DNA of 10,298 bases from JAYZDF01 sp036337945 (GCA_036337945.1 JAYZDF010000037.1:1-10298); one strand, 5' to 3'; shown: positions 1 through 7,409, counted from the first letter of the stretch. Numbers and translations: made by a program. Notes: generated from the sequence alone by a model not told the origin.

Positions 1-2
1 GA

Positions 3-50
3 AAAGTGAGTGTCACAGCCCAAGCCGATAAAGAAGAAAAAACTAGTTGA
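3..50 (+). CDS. Possible 3' end of a gene entering from the left edge
   Basis: In the third plus-strand frame the window opens without a stop and reads KVSVTAQADKEEKTS before a TGA at 48-50. The lysine/glutamate-rich ending looks like a hydrophilic C-terminal tail, and its stop would overlap the stop of the convergent lipoprotein gene (TAG, minus strand, 43-45) by a few bases, an arrangement common in compact genomes. The other two plus frames close by position 30. Fifteen codons are too few for any family assignment, and an open run this short is easily chance. No function can be given. Confidence 0.3.
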   Translation, partial: KVSVTAQADKEEKTS

Positions 51-552
51 TGCGGTCGATAATCTGATGTTGCGCCTTGATCACCAACCATCTCGAGTCC
101 TCTTTCACCAGGTCAATTTTTAGCTGAAAAGCGTCATAATCAGCTTTATTTGTCAGGTCTTTCAATGCTTCGATTTTGTCGCCTCGAGCAATTGCGATTC
201 GAATGTCTGCATTCGCTTCATTGTCTGACCTCACGTCTATTTTGGCCTCATATAAAAAGACTCGGTGCCATTGTTTGCGATACAGTTGTGCGACTATATA
301 CCGCTTCGCGTCCTTTTTGCTCATCGTGTAAGGACCGATGAACTTCTCACTTACGTTCTCCATAAGTCCACCAAGGTCTTTTTTATTGGCGCTTGTTACG
401 CTTTGTTGAAACATCTTAGTTATCTGCGTTTCCGGACTTTCTTCTTTTGTGCACCCAATCACTAAGAAGAGAGTGAGAATAATGATACCGTCCAGTACGT
501 TTTTTCGGACGCGTTTGCACCACGGGCTTAGAACAGGGTGTCTGTGACTCAT
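43..552 (-). CDS. Small lipoprotein with NTF2-like domain, coupled to the MATE gene
   Basis: A predicted 169-residue exported lipoprotein. Seen: a basic N-terminus (KRVRK at 13-17), a hydrophobic core (about 19-33) and a lipobox V-I-G-C with the lipidated cysteine at 34. Residue +2 is Thr rather than Asp, which favours the outer membrane by the E. coli rule. After the cysteine comes a charged linker, then about 115 residues whose pattern (an early helix with FQQSVTSANKKDLGGLM, then alternating beta strands ending in SRWLVIKAQHQ) resembles the NTF2/SnoaL-like cone fold; that fold call is by eye. The open frame extends upstream to a TTG at 723, but that would place 57 residues inside the MATE gene and bury the signal peptide. 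The ATG at 552 overlaps the MATE stop as ATGA, which implies translational coupling, and no good Shine-Dalgarno is needed or seen. The function is unknown; NTF2-like lipoproteins can be binding or scaffold proteins. Confidence 0.8.
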   Translation of the reverse strand: MSHRHPVLSPWCKRVRKNVLDGIIILTLFLVIGCTKEESPETQITKMFQQSVTSANKKDLGGLMENVSEKFIGPYTMSKKDAKRYIVAQLYRKQWHRVFLYEAKIDVRSDNEANADIRIAIARGDKIEALKDLTNKADYDAFQLKIDLVKEDSRWLVIKAQHQIIDRIN

Positions 553-1898
553 ATGTCTACATTGACCCATCTTCCGCGAATAGAAAACCACCCCTTGAGT
601 AAGGTTTTTACAAGAGTTGTCAGATTGATCGCCCACCAGACTCCTTCTGCTCCGTAGCCCAGCGGGAAAGCAAAATACCAAGCCAACACGACCCGGAATA
701 GATTGTTCGGGAAGTTCACCCAAAACACGAGCTTTGTTGCGCCTGCTCCGTTTAGGACGCCCTCAAATAAGCTTTCCCAGGCCACGAAGACCTGAGAAAA
801 AGCGAGTACAAAAGTATATTGAATGGCCGCTTGGTGAACCATCGCGTCCGAAGCAAAAAGACCCGTGAGAAATTCGCCAGCGAAGCCAAATAACAGGCTG
901 GCGATGAGTCCCATTGTCCCAACAATAGGAATACCAAGCTTCATCGAAGAAAACGCATCATTTGGACGTTTTGCCCCAAGTGAACGACCGACGAACGAGG
1001 CTACTGCTAAAGATACACCGTGGAAACAGGGCCAAGTGAATCCTTCGAGGGCGCTGAAGCCAATACCTAAAGCTGCATTAATATGCGGTCCTAGGGGCGA
1101 GATCGAAGTCGTTAGCATGACCCAATAAGAAAGGGCATAAATGATGGTCCCCATTCCTACAGGGATTCCAATGCGAAGAACTTTTCGAAGTGCATGGCCT
1201 CCTCGAATATGATTCCGAGTCAGACCGATCATTCGAATAAGAGAAAAAAGGCCGATAAAAGTTGCGATCCCCCGAGATAGATTTGATGCTAAACCAGCAC
1301 CCATGATGCCGAGGTCGAGTGTGTAGATAAATAGAGGTGTGAAAACGAGATTTAGGCCCAGCGAGAGAGCGTGAAGCTTCATTGGTAGCTTCGCTTGGCC
1401 CATGGCTGTAAAACTAAGATCGATGAGCGGAGTGAGGGCTAATGGTAGCGACGTCAGGCTTATTGTTCGCAAGTAGATTTCGGCCTGCCTTGCCGTTTCA
1501 TCTGTGAGGCCAATCAGGGCGACAATTTTATTTGCTCCGAAACCGCCAACCAGCGCTACAAAGATAAAAATACCGACGGCACCGAAAAGGCCGGCACCGA
1601 ACGCTTTTTTTCGTTCTTCTGTGTCTCCCGACCCTGAGGCTCTTGCGATCCAGGGAGAAACGCCAGCACCAACCATTTCGAAGAATCCAGCAAATAGGAT
1701 TAGTACGAAAACGTTAGCTCCAATTGCGGCCTGAGCTTCTACGGACACATCTTTGATCCAGAATTGGTCAATCGACCTGTATCCATGGGTCAAAACGGTA
1801 AACACTGTACTGGGAATTGCGAGTTTTAGTAGACTTCTTGGACTAATTTCTAATGCAGGCGTGGAGTTCGCTCCATTATTTTCATCTCCAGTTTCCAC
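549..1898 (-). CDS. MATE-family multidrug/cation antiporter
   Basis: An inner-membrane efflux transporter of the MATE family, which exports drugs or cationic compounds by Na+ or H+ antiport. With a GTG start at 1898 it is 449 residues, normal for the family. After about 22 polar residues come many hydrophobic segments, compatible with twelve helices in two six-helix bundles. The first helix region carries LAIPSTVFTVLTHGYRSIDQFW and the next AIGANVFVLILFAGF, in the pattern of MATE helices 1 and 2; a MGAGLASNLSRGIATFIG stretch and the later GIGFSALEG repeat typify the pseudo-symmetric halves. The frame opens at a TTG at 1952, but AGGGAG lies 6 bases before the GTG at 1898 and nothing similar precedes the TTG. 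It overlaps the following lipoprotein gene by 4 bases and diverges from the oligopeptidase gene. The substrate cannot be read from sequence. Confidence 0.92.
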   Translation of the reverse strand: METGDENNGANSTPALEISPRSLLKLAIPSTVFTVLTHGYRSIDQFWIKDVSVEAQAAIGANVFVLILFAGFFEMVGAGVSPWIARASGSGDTEERKKAFGAGLFGAVGIFIFVALVGGFGANKIVALIGLTDETARQAEIYLRTISLTSLPLALTPLIDLSFTAMGQAKLPMKLHALSLGLNLVFTPLFIYTLDLGIMGAGLASNLSRGIATFIGLFSLIRMIGLTRNHIRGGHALRKVLRIGIPVGMGTIIYALSYWVMLTTSISPLGPHINAALGIGFSALEGFTWPCFHGVSLAVASFVGRSLGAKRPNDAFSSMKLGIPIVGTMGLIASLLFGFAGEFLTGLFASDAMVHQAAIQYTFVLAFSQVFVAWESLFEGVLNGAGATKLVFWVNFPNNLFRVVLAWYFAFPLGYGAEGVWWAINLTTLVKTLLKGWFSIRGRWVNVDI

Positions 1899-1904
1899 AA
1901 GAAT

Positions 1905-1910
1905 CTCCCT
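1905..1910 (-). promoter_or_regulatory. Shine-Dalgarno fixing the MATE start
   Basis: On the minus strand AGGGAG is followed by a 6-base spacer (ATTCTT) and GTG at 1898-1896. This is close to the anti-Shine-Dalgarno complement at an ideal distance. The alternative TTG at 1952 has no purine-rich element before it, so the GTG is preferred, making the protein 18 residues shorter than the longest open frame. Confidence 0.7.
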
Positions 1911-2027
1911 GGCAGCTTCTAGAACTTGTGACCTCGTGTTCGCAAGTTGCAAAGTGTAATTGGCGAATAGAATCTAAATTTTGGGATTACGATTGGAAAC
2001 ACGTGTGTTATCGAGTGCTCAATCATC
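1911..2027. promoter_or_regulatory. Divergent promoter region between MATE and oligopeptidase B
   Basis: The bases between the two divergent starts must hold promoters for both units. On the plus strand TTGCAA (1947-1952) and TAGAAT (1968-1973) resemble -35 and -10 boxes, with a short 15-base spacing, so this is only a weak candidate for the oligopeptidase promoter. No convincing minus-strand sigma-70 pair and no operator-like palindrome was seen. The oligopeptidase ATG at 2028 has no clear Shine-Dalgarno. Confidence 0.4.
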
Positions 2028-4064
2028 ATGAATAATCCTCCTAAAGCCCAAATTGTTCCTAAAATCACCGAACTGCACGGAGTCAAACGCTCAGATGATT
2101 TTTATTGGCTGCGGAATCGGGAAGATAAAGAGGTGATCTCTTATCTCGAGGCCGAAAATGAATTCACCAAACAATCGACCCAGCATCTCGAAGGTCTGCA
2201 GCAAGAAATATATGACGAAATGCTCGGAAGGATAAAAGAGGACGATGATTCTGTTCCCTACAAAAAGGGTGCCTACTTCTATTACTCTCGAACTGAAACA
2301 GGGAAACCGTATCGAATCTATTGTCGAAAAAAAGAGTCTCTTGACGCCGTAGAGGAGATCCTCGTGGACGGAAATCAACTGGCTGAAAACCGTGAATACA
2401 TGCAACTCGGCTCTATGGCAGTGAGTCCTGACCACTCGATTTTGGCATATTCTGTAGATTATGAGGGTGATGAACGATTCAAGCTCTATTTTCGATGTCT
2501 AAATGGTCAGCGCCAGTTCGAAGAAGAGATAAGCAACACATCTTATTCTCTTGCTTGGTCAAACGACAACCAAACGATTTTCTATACTGTCGTTGATGAA
2601 GCGTCTCGGCCTTACAAGATCATGAGACATCGGTTAGGTCAAAATCAAACGCATGATCAACTGGTGTATCACGAAGCCGATGATTCCTTCTTTCTCACTG
2701 TGAGCAAAAGTCGAAGCGATGCCTACATATATATCGATGCTGATAGTGCCGTGACCTCAGAAATCCGTTTTGCCAACGCCAATGAGCCTGATGCTGCTTT
2801 TCAGGTCTTTGCCCCTCGCGCAAACGGAGTTGAGTACGATATCGAGCATCACACAGATCATTTTTATATTGTAACAAACGAAGATGCGCTTAATTTTCAG
2901 GTCTTTCGAACACCTATAGGTCAGCTTGACAAGAAAGCATGGGAACTGGTGATTCCTCATGATGAGAAGGTGACTATAGACGGGCTTGACGCGTTCTCAA
3001 ATTATCTGATTGTGTATGAAAGAGCACAAGGATTGCCCGAGATTCGTGTCTTAGATCTTACCTCTGGGGAGAGTCATAGAATTCCGTTTGATGACGCGAG
3101 CTATAGCGTATGGTCAGGGAGTAATCCGGAATTTGATATTTCTAAGCTAAGGTTTGGCTATTCCTCTTTACGTACGCCCGACACAGTCTATGAGTATGAT
3201 TTAGCAACGAAGGTAAAGAAAGTTCTCAAACAGTCTCCAGTCTTGGGTGGGTATAACTCGGATGAGTACGAAGACGAAAGGCTGTGGGCGACAGCCGACG
3301 ACGGGACACAAATTCCAATATCGGTCATTTATAAGAAAAATTTGGTACGAAATGGAGAACATCCAGCTCTTCTCTTTGGTTATGGTTCATACGGTTACTC
3401 CTATGATGCCGACTTCGACTCTGACCTTTTTTCGCTGATCGATCGCGGTTTTGTCGTCGGGATTGCTCATGTTCGCGGAGGCGGAGAACTCGGTCGAGCC
3501 TGGAAGAACGCTGGTAAGTTTTTTGAAAAGAAGAATACGTTCAGTGATTTTATTTCGTGCGCCGAGCTCTTAATTCAACAGAACTACACATCTTCAGATC
3601 GTTTAGCGATATCTGGGCGAAGCGCAGGCGGACTTCTAATGGGCGCGGTCACCAACATGCGTCCTGACCTATTTCAGGTGGTTATTGCCGGTGTACCTTT
3701 TGTTGATGTCGTGAACACGATGCTGGATGAGACGATTCCGTTGACCGTTATCGAATGGGAAGAATGGGGCAATCCTAAAGATAAAAAGTATTTCGAGGCC
3801 ATGCTTGCATATTCGCCGTACGACAATGTTAAGCCCGCCAAATATCCGAATATCCTTGTACTGGCCGGCCTGAATGACCCGCGAGTTCAATACTGGGAGC
3901 CAGCGAAATGGACCGCGAAACTCCGTGTCAATTGGCGAGGAGATAACGTGTTATTGTTGAAGACTGAGATGGGCGCAGGTCATGGCGGCAATTCTGGTCG
4001 CTACGGCCAACTCAAAGATACAGCATTTGAGTACGCATTTATTTTGGATCGAGTAAACAAATGA
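2028..4064 (+). CDS. ptrB: Oligopeptidase B (S9A serine peptidase)
   Basis: A cytoplasmic serine oligopeptidase of the prolyl oligopeptidase family that cuts short peptides after Arg or Lys. Its 678 residues have no signal peptide. Residues about 1-70 and 410-678 form the alpha/beta-hydrolase, and about 75-405 the seven-bladed propeller that limits access to small substrates. The catalytic triad falls at Ser532 (in GRSAGG), Asp617 (in GLNDPRVQYWEPAKW) and His652 (in AGHGGNSGR), the same numbers as reported for the E. coli enzyme. The acidic pair giving trypsin-like P1 preference is present as Glu576 and Glu578 (IEWEEWGNP), which separates OpB from prolyl oligopeptidase. The HVRGGGELGR segment (481-490) is also typical. 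Its stop overlaps the kinase start as ATGA, so the two are probably co-translated. All key residues are intact, so an active enzyme is expected. Confidence 0.96.
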   Translation: MNNPPKAQIVPKITELHGVKRSDDFYWLRNREDKEVISYLEAENEFTKQSTQHLEGLQQEIYDEMLGRIKEDDDSVPYKKGAYFYYSRTETGKPYRIYCRKKESLDAVEEILVDGNQLAENREYMQLGSMAVSPDHSILAYSVDYEGDERFKLYFRCLNGQRQFEEEISNTSYSLAWSNDNQTIFYTVVDEASRPYKIMRHRLGQNQTHDQLVYHEADDSFFLTVSKSRSDAYIYIDADSAVTSEIRFANANEPDAAFQVFAPRANGVEYDIEHHTDHFYIVTNEDALNFQVFRTPIGQLDKKAWELVIPHDEKVTIDGLDAFSNYLIVYERAQGLPEIRVLDLTSGESHRIPFDDASYSVWSGSNPEFDISKLRFGYSSLRTPDTVYEYDLATKVKKVLKQSPVLGGYNSDEYEDERLWATADDGTQIPISVIYKKNLVRNGEHPALLFGYGSYGYSYDADFDSDLFSLIDRGFVVGIAHVRGGGELGRAWKNAGKFFEKKNTFSDFISCAELLIQQNYTSSDRLAISGRSAGGLLMGAVTNMRPDLFQVVIAGVPFVDVVNTMLDETIPLTVIEWEEWGNPKDKKYFEAMLAYSPYDNVKPAKYPNILVLAGLNDPRVQYWEPAKWTAKLRVNWRGDNVLLLKTEMGAGHGGNSGRYGQLKDTAFEYAFILDRVNK

Positions 4065-5044
4065 GTAATTTAGAAGACCAAAGTGAGCTGTTCTTAGCCC
4101 TAACTCCGAATCATGTCTTACAAGCAGTGGAAGAGGGCGGCTACGAGCCTAGCGGACACGTTAACGCCTTACACTGTTTCGAAAACCGTGTTCACGATAT
4201 TCGATTGGATGATGGAGACCATATCATTACTAAGTTTTACCGTCCGGGCCGTTGGAGTCGTGAGCAAATTCAGGAAGAGCACGATTTCTTATTCGAACTT
4301 CGTTCCGCTGAAATTCCAGTATGTGCACCGCTTAAATTTGAGGATGGTGAATCTATTCACGAAATCGAAGGTATTTATTATGCTGTTTGGCCTCGCGTCG
4401 GTGGTCGGTCTCCTAGCGAACTTAATGATGAGCAGATAGAGATCTTGGGTCGTCTCCTCGCGCGCATTCATAACGTGGGTTCTAGTCACTCTGAAGGACG
4501 GTTAGAACTCAATGAAGATTCATATGGTTTGCAGAACCTTGAATTTCTCCTGACACAAAATTTTATTTCACCCGTTTGGGAAAACCGATTTGAAACGGTG
4601 GTTCGAAAGATTTGTGAGCACTACAGCGAGGTGGCGCAAGATGTTCCTACTCATCGTATTCATGGCGACTGCCATTACGGTAATTTACTCAACGGCCGTG
4701 AAGGCTGGTTCTTTGTTGACTTTGATGACATGCTAATTGGTCCGGCTGTTCAAGACGTCTGGCTATTATTACCGGGTCAGGATCAATATGCGAAGGAGCA
4801 ACGGAACCTTTTTATAGAAGCTTACCGTCAGTTTCGTCCTTTCGAGCAACGATGGCTCAAGCTGATTGAGCCCTTACGAGCTCTGCGAATTATAAGGTAC
4901 GCTGCGTGGATTGCACGTCGATGGCATGACCCAGCTTTTCCCGCGGCTTTTTCTCATTTTGGAACAGAACAATATTGGCAAAGAGAAACGATTGATCTCG
5001 AACAACAGTTTGAGTTGATACAGAGAGAGTTCAACTTATACTGA
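4061..5044 (+). CDS. srkA: SrkA-like stress response Ser/Thr kinase (YihE/RdoA family)
   Basis: A cytoplasmic protein kinase of the APH/choline-kinase fold. E. coli SrkA counteracts stress-induced death and is tied to the Cpx response. The 327 residues match the family length (about 328). The catalytic loop HGDCHYGNLL puts the catalytic Asp at 203 and the metal-binding Asn at 208; the DFG-equivalent DFDD supplies Asp220. The following GPAVQDVWLLLPG is a strong SrkA signature (E. coli has GPAIQDLWMLL). A probable nucleotide-binding Lys is at 58 (ITKFYRPGRW), and the C-terminal IIRYAAWIARRWHDPAFP block also fits the family. The start ATG overlaps the oligopeptidase stop. A hairpin terminator follows. 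The physiological targets are unknown. APH-like kinases with other substrates share the fold, but the QDVW block makes SrkA the best call. Confidence 0.93.
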   Translation: MSNLEDQSELFLALTPNHVLQAVEEGGYEPSGHVNALHCFENRVHDIRLDDGDHIITKFYRPGRWSREQIQEEHDFLFELRSAEIPVCAPLKFEDGESIHEIEGIYYAVWPRVGGRSPSELNDEQIEILGRLLARIHNVGSSHSEGRLELNEDSYGLQNLEFLLTQNFISPVWENRFETVVRKICEHYSEVAQDVPTHRIHGDCHYGNLLNGREGWFFVDFDDMLIGPAVQDVWLLLPGQDQYAKEQRNLFIEAYRQFRPFEQRWLKLIEPLRALRIIRYAAWIARRWHDPAFPAAFSHFGTEQYWQRETIDLEQQFELIQREFNLY

Positions 5045-5058
5045 AGATTAAATAAAAA

Positions 5059-5088
5059 TAGCTCGGATGATTTTACTCACCCGAGCTA
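5059..5088. terminator. Bidirectional hairpin terminator between srkA and the peroxiredoxin
   Basis: TAGCTCGG (5059-5066) pairs perfectly with CCGAGCTA (5081-5088). Across one mismatch, TGA (5068-5070) pairs with TCA (5077-5079), leaving a six-base loop TTTTAC. Read on the minus strand the stem is followed directly by TTTTTATTTAAT, a proper U-tract, so it is a good terminator for the peroxiredoxin unit. On the plus strand the tail is GAAGGTTTTAAT, a weaker tract for srkA. Confidence 0.85.
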
Positions 5089-5117
5089 GAAGGTTTTAAT
5101 GTAATTACAGTGAGTTA

Positions 5118-5585
5118 CTAAAGCTCAGCAACGGCAGCTTTCACTGCTTCGTAATCGGGCTCAACGCCCGGGTTTGGTGCAACCCATGCAAAACGAATGA
5201 CGCCTTCTTTGTCGACGATGAACACAGACCGTTTTGCGGCAGTGTATCCAGTCATTCCCGCAAAATCGTCGTGATCTACACCGTAAGCGCGAACAGTGCT
5301 TCGTGTGAAATCAGAAAGCAGCGCAAATCCTAGTCCATTTTTTTCGGAGAATGCTGCGTTCGTGAACGGGTCATTGACACTGATGCCGTATACGTCAGCA
5401 TTAAGATCGTTCAAAGCGCTGTGAGCGTCTCTAAAGCTGCACAGTTCTTTTTCGCAAACACCGGTCCAGGCTGCTGGGAAGAATGCTAGAACCACGTTCT
5501 TTCCACGAAGAGATTCGAGCTCAACCGTTTCAGTTTTAGATTTGTGAAGGTTAAAATTGGGGGCTTGGGTACCTACGTCTACCAT
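5118..5585 (-). CDS. Peroxiredoxin (AhpE/Bcp-type thiol peroxidase)
   Basis: A cytoplasmic thiol peroxidase that reduces hydrogen peroxide and organic peroxides through a cysteine. The 155-residue thioredoxin-fold protein shows the active-site motif P37-x3-T41-x2-C44 (FFPAAWTGVC), with the conserved Arg at 119 (AAKRSVFIVD). A second cysteine at 49 (CEKELC) is five residues after the peroxidatic one, the spacing used for an intramolecular disulfide in Bcp/PrxQ enzymes, so a 2-Cys atypical mechanism is likely. The FFPAAWTGVC and YGISVNDPF segments resemble AhpE-like redoxins more than classical Bcp. The ATG has AAGGAG (5593-5598) with a 7-base spacer. It lies 69 bases after the STAS gene on the same strand, so it may share that transcript or use its own promoter. 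A hairpin terminator follows. Confidence 0.94.
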   Translation of the reverse strand: MVDVGTQAPNFNLHKSKTETVELESLRGKNVVLAFFPAAWTGVCEKELCSFRDAHSALNDLNADVYGISVNDPFTNAAFSEKNGLGFALLSDFTRSTVRAYGVDHDDFAGMTGYTAAKRSVFIVDKEGVIRFAWVAPNPGVEPDYEAVKAAVAEL

Positions 5586-5654
5586 AATAGTTCTCCTTGT
5601 GGTGGCTTGCTATCGGAAGCGTAGACGAGATGCAAGTCGCGCCGGACTTTTCAG

Positions 5655-6398
5655 TCATTCTTCGGCCGACAGACATTCCTCAAGGTCTTCATAAATGTGG
5701 GTTCGAGGAAAGCGTCCTATGATTTTCGCAGCCTCGCTGTCTGGGTTTAAACCTGTGATAACGAGTTCCGCGAACTCTAATTCTCTAGTTTGAGTAAGGG
5801 ATTCCGTTGTCTCTATAAAGCGGTTGGAGAGGGGTTTTTGGATACATAGGTCTATGACCAAGCGTTTCGCTTTGTGCATGTGGACCATCTTTAAGGCCCG
5901 ACCAAATGATACATCGACAACCTCTATCAAATTCGGAAAAGCGATAAACGACAGGATCGTTTCTTGGTCGTACCGAAACACAGGCACGGAGTCTTTCGCC
6001 AATTGCACCCATTGCTGGCGAAGATTCTGGGACTGACCGAGCGCATAGCCATCTCCGACGACCATAAGCATCGTATCGATGACCGAGCTGATTGCTGGAT
6101 CTAGAGTGTCGATATATGAAATAAGGGTTTCTCGTAGGATTAAGATTTGCCTCATGACGCTCGATAAAGGTCGCCCTTGGAGTGCTTGATTTCGACTATG
6201 TATGGCCAGTAATTGATATAATTCGTTCAATCGTTCCGGGTTGGTCACTTGCAAAAGCATATCTAACCAGCCCGCGAATTGTTCTCGAACTGCCATTTCT
6301 CTACCTAGAAGTGAATTCTGAGCCGCGACATTCTTTACCCAGTCATTAAGTATTTGGTCGACGTATTCGTCGATTGAAACTTTGCTATTACTACTCAT
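5655..6398 (-). CDS. RsbR-like protein: helical N-domain plus degenerate STAS domain
   Basis: A 247-residue cytoplasmic protein built like the RsbR co-antagonists of stressosomes. Residues about 10-125 are mostly helical and resemble the RsbRD-type N-terminal sensor region (QILNDWVKNVAAQN near the start). Residues about 137-243 fit a STAS domain: VPVFRYDQETILSFIAFPNLIE, then RALKMVHMHKAKRLVIDL, then ELVITGLNPDSEAAKII. By eye alignment to RsbR, the DxxGVPxVDT phosphorylation segment becomes DLCIQKPLSN (183-192), with Asn192 in place of Thr, and the second Thr site falls on Ala224. So the kinase-switch residues seem lost. No rsbS, rsbT or phosphatase gene is adjacent. Its start is only 34 bases from the divergent gshB start. 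It could act as a stressosome-like or anti-sigma-linked sensor, but the partner is not visible. Confidence 0.75.
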   Translation of the reverse strand: MSSNSKVSIDEYVDQILNDWVKNVAAQNSLLGREMAVREQFAGWLDMLLQVTNPERLNELYQLLAIHSRNQALQGRPLSSVMRQILILRETLISYIDTLDPAISSVIDTMLMVVGDGYALGQSQNLRQQWVQLAKDSVPVFRYDQETILSFIAFPNLIEVVDVSFGRALKMVHMHKAKRLVIDLCIQKPLSNRFIETTESLTQTRELEFAELVITGLNPDSEAAKIIGRFPRTHIYEDLEECLSAEE

Positions 6399-6432
6399 CT
6401 CGTGTCAGATCCCTAACTACGGAGTTACCAAA
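6399..6432. promoter_or_regulatory. Very short divergent intergenic region, STAS gene / gshB
   Basis: Only 34 bases separate the two start codons. GGAG at 6421-6424 with an 8-base spacer serves the gshB ATG. On the minus strand, the STAS gene has only a distant AGGGAT about 15 bases from its ATG. There is no room for two promoters, so at least one must lie inside the opposite coding sequence; a TTGAAA at 6374-6379 within the STAS gene is the best -35-like match for gshB, but no good -10 box follows at normal spacing. Confidence 0.45.
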
Positions 6433-7392
6433 ATGTCCCATCGTTTTGTATTCATAATGGATCCCATTCAAAGAATCGATATTCAAGGTGATTCTTCCTT
6501 TGCTCTTATGCTCGAAGCACAGTCTCGCGGCGGTGAGGTTTGGTACGGCCTGATGAAGGATCTGGAACTGCTTGGTAATGTACCTTATGCCAACTTGACT
6601 CGGATACGTGTGCAGCAGGTTGAAGGAGACCACTTTGAGGTCATAGGTAAAGAGAGAATCTGTCTTGATGATGTGACAGCTATTTTTATGAGAAAAGATC
6701 CTCCGATTGATGCTGAGTATTTTGCATCAACCTTTATTCTCGATTTTGTCTCTCAAGATAAAGTGGTTATGGTCAATGATCCACGTTCGTTGCGCGATTG
6801 TAACGAAAAAATATTCGCTATGCGTTGGCCAGAACTCATGCCACCGACGATGGTTGCTCGATCAATAGATAGAATCAAGGCTTTTATCCAGGAGCACCAA
6901 GATGTGGTTGTGAAGCCGTTAAATACGAGTGGTGGCGCTGGAGTTGTGCGTCTATCTCATGGGGACAAGAACACCGGCTCGATTCTTGAAATGCTTACTC
7001 AACTTGAAACAAACGCAATCGTTGCCCAAGCGTTTCTTTCGAAAGTCACAGACGGCGATCGGCGAGTACTCTTGATTGGTGGAGAACCAATTGGTGTCAT
7101 TAATCGACGGCCATCAGATGATGATCTTCGCTCGAATATGCACGTTGGAGGAGTTGCGGAAGCGGCCGGTCTGACGCCTCGTGATCTCGAGATCTGCCAA
7201 GCTTTGCGTTCGGAACTTGTCCGGCTCAACTTACCATTTGTTGGAATTGATATCATCGACGGCCATTTGACCGAAATCAACGTGACTAGCCCGACAGGAT
7301 TTCAGGAATTGAAACGGCTTTCGAACATCGACGGAGCCGCACTATTGTTGGACTGGATTGAGAATCGTCAACACTCATCGAAGTCCGAATAG
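6433..7392 (+). CDS. gshB: Glutathione synthetase
   Basis: An ATP-grasp ligase that joins gamma-glutamylcysteine and glycine, using ATP, as the last step of glutathione synthesis in the cytoplasm. It has 319 residues against about 316 in E. coli. Seen in order: an N-terminal domain with FIMDPIQRIDIQGDSSFALM (8-27), FMRKDPP (85-91), VNDP (114-117), NEK (124-126), the ATP-binding strand VVKPLNTSGGAGV (159-171), DGDRRV (207-212), and the metal/substrate block EINVTSPTGFQE (281-292), which closely matches the family EINVTSPT signature. The mobile loop reads NRRPSDDDLRSN rather than the common ARIPxGGExRGN, a modest divergence. The frame runs back to 6382, but GGAG precedes the ATG at 6433 at 8 bases, and the extra part would overlap the STAS gene. 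It is the first gene of a plus-strand run; no gshA is in view. Confidence 0.96.
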   Translation: MSHRFVFIMDPIQRIDIQGDSSFALMLEAQSRGGEVWYGLMKDLELLGNVPYANLTRIRVQQVEGDHFEVIGKERICLDDVTAIFMRKDPPIDAEYFASTFILDFVSQDKVVMVNDPRSLRDCNEKIFAMRWPELMPPTMVARSIDRIKAFIQEHQDVVVKPLNTSGGAGVVRLSHGDKNTGSILEMLTQLETNAIVAQAFLSKVTDGDRRVLLIGGEPIGVINRRPSDDDLRSNMHVGGVAEAAGLTPRDLEICQALRSELVRLNLPFVGIDIIDGHLTEINVTSPTGFQELKRLSNIDGAALLLDWIENRQHSSKSE

Positions 7393-7409
7393 CCATTGCG
7401 CATTCCGCT

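Noticed and set aside
553..723. N-terminal extension of the lipoprotein frame back to a TTG at 723
   Set aside because: It lies wholly inside the MATE coding region, has a weak start and would put 57 residues before the signal peptide. The ATG at 552 gives a normal lipoprotein signal and an ATGA junction.
1504..1734. Pro/Ala-rich 76-residue plus-strand frame
   Set aside because: It is antisense to transmembrane segments of the MATE gene; the odd composition is what the complementary frame of such codons produces. No ribosome site or family resemblance.
2091..2435. 114-residue minus-strand frame inside oligopeptidase B
   Set aside because: It lies fully inside a well-supported gene whose catalytic residues are intact; no family features and no initiation signal.
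5634..5649. AAGTC/GACTT hairpin between the STAS gene and the peroxiredoxin gene
   Set aside because: The stem is only five pairs and no T-run follows on either strand, so it is not supported as a terminator; the two genes may be co-transcribed.
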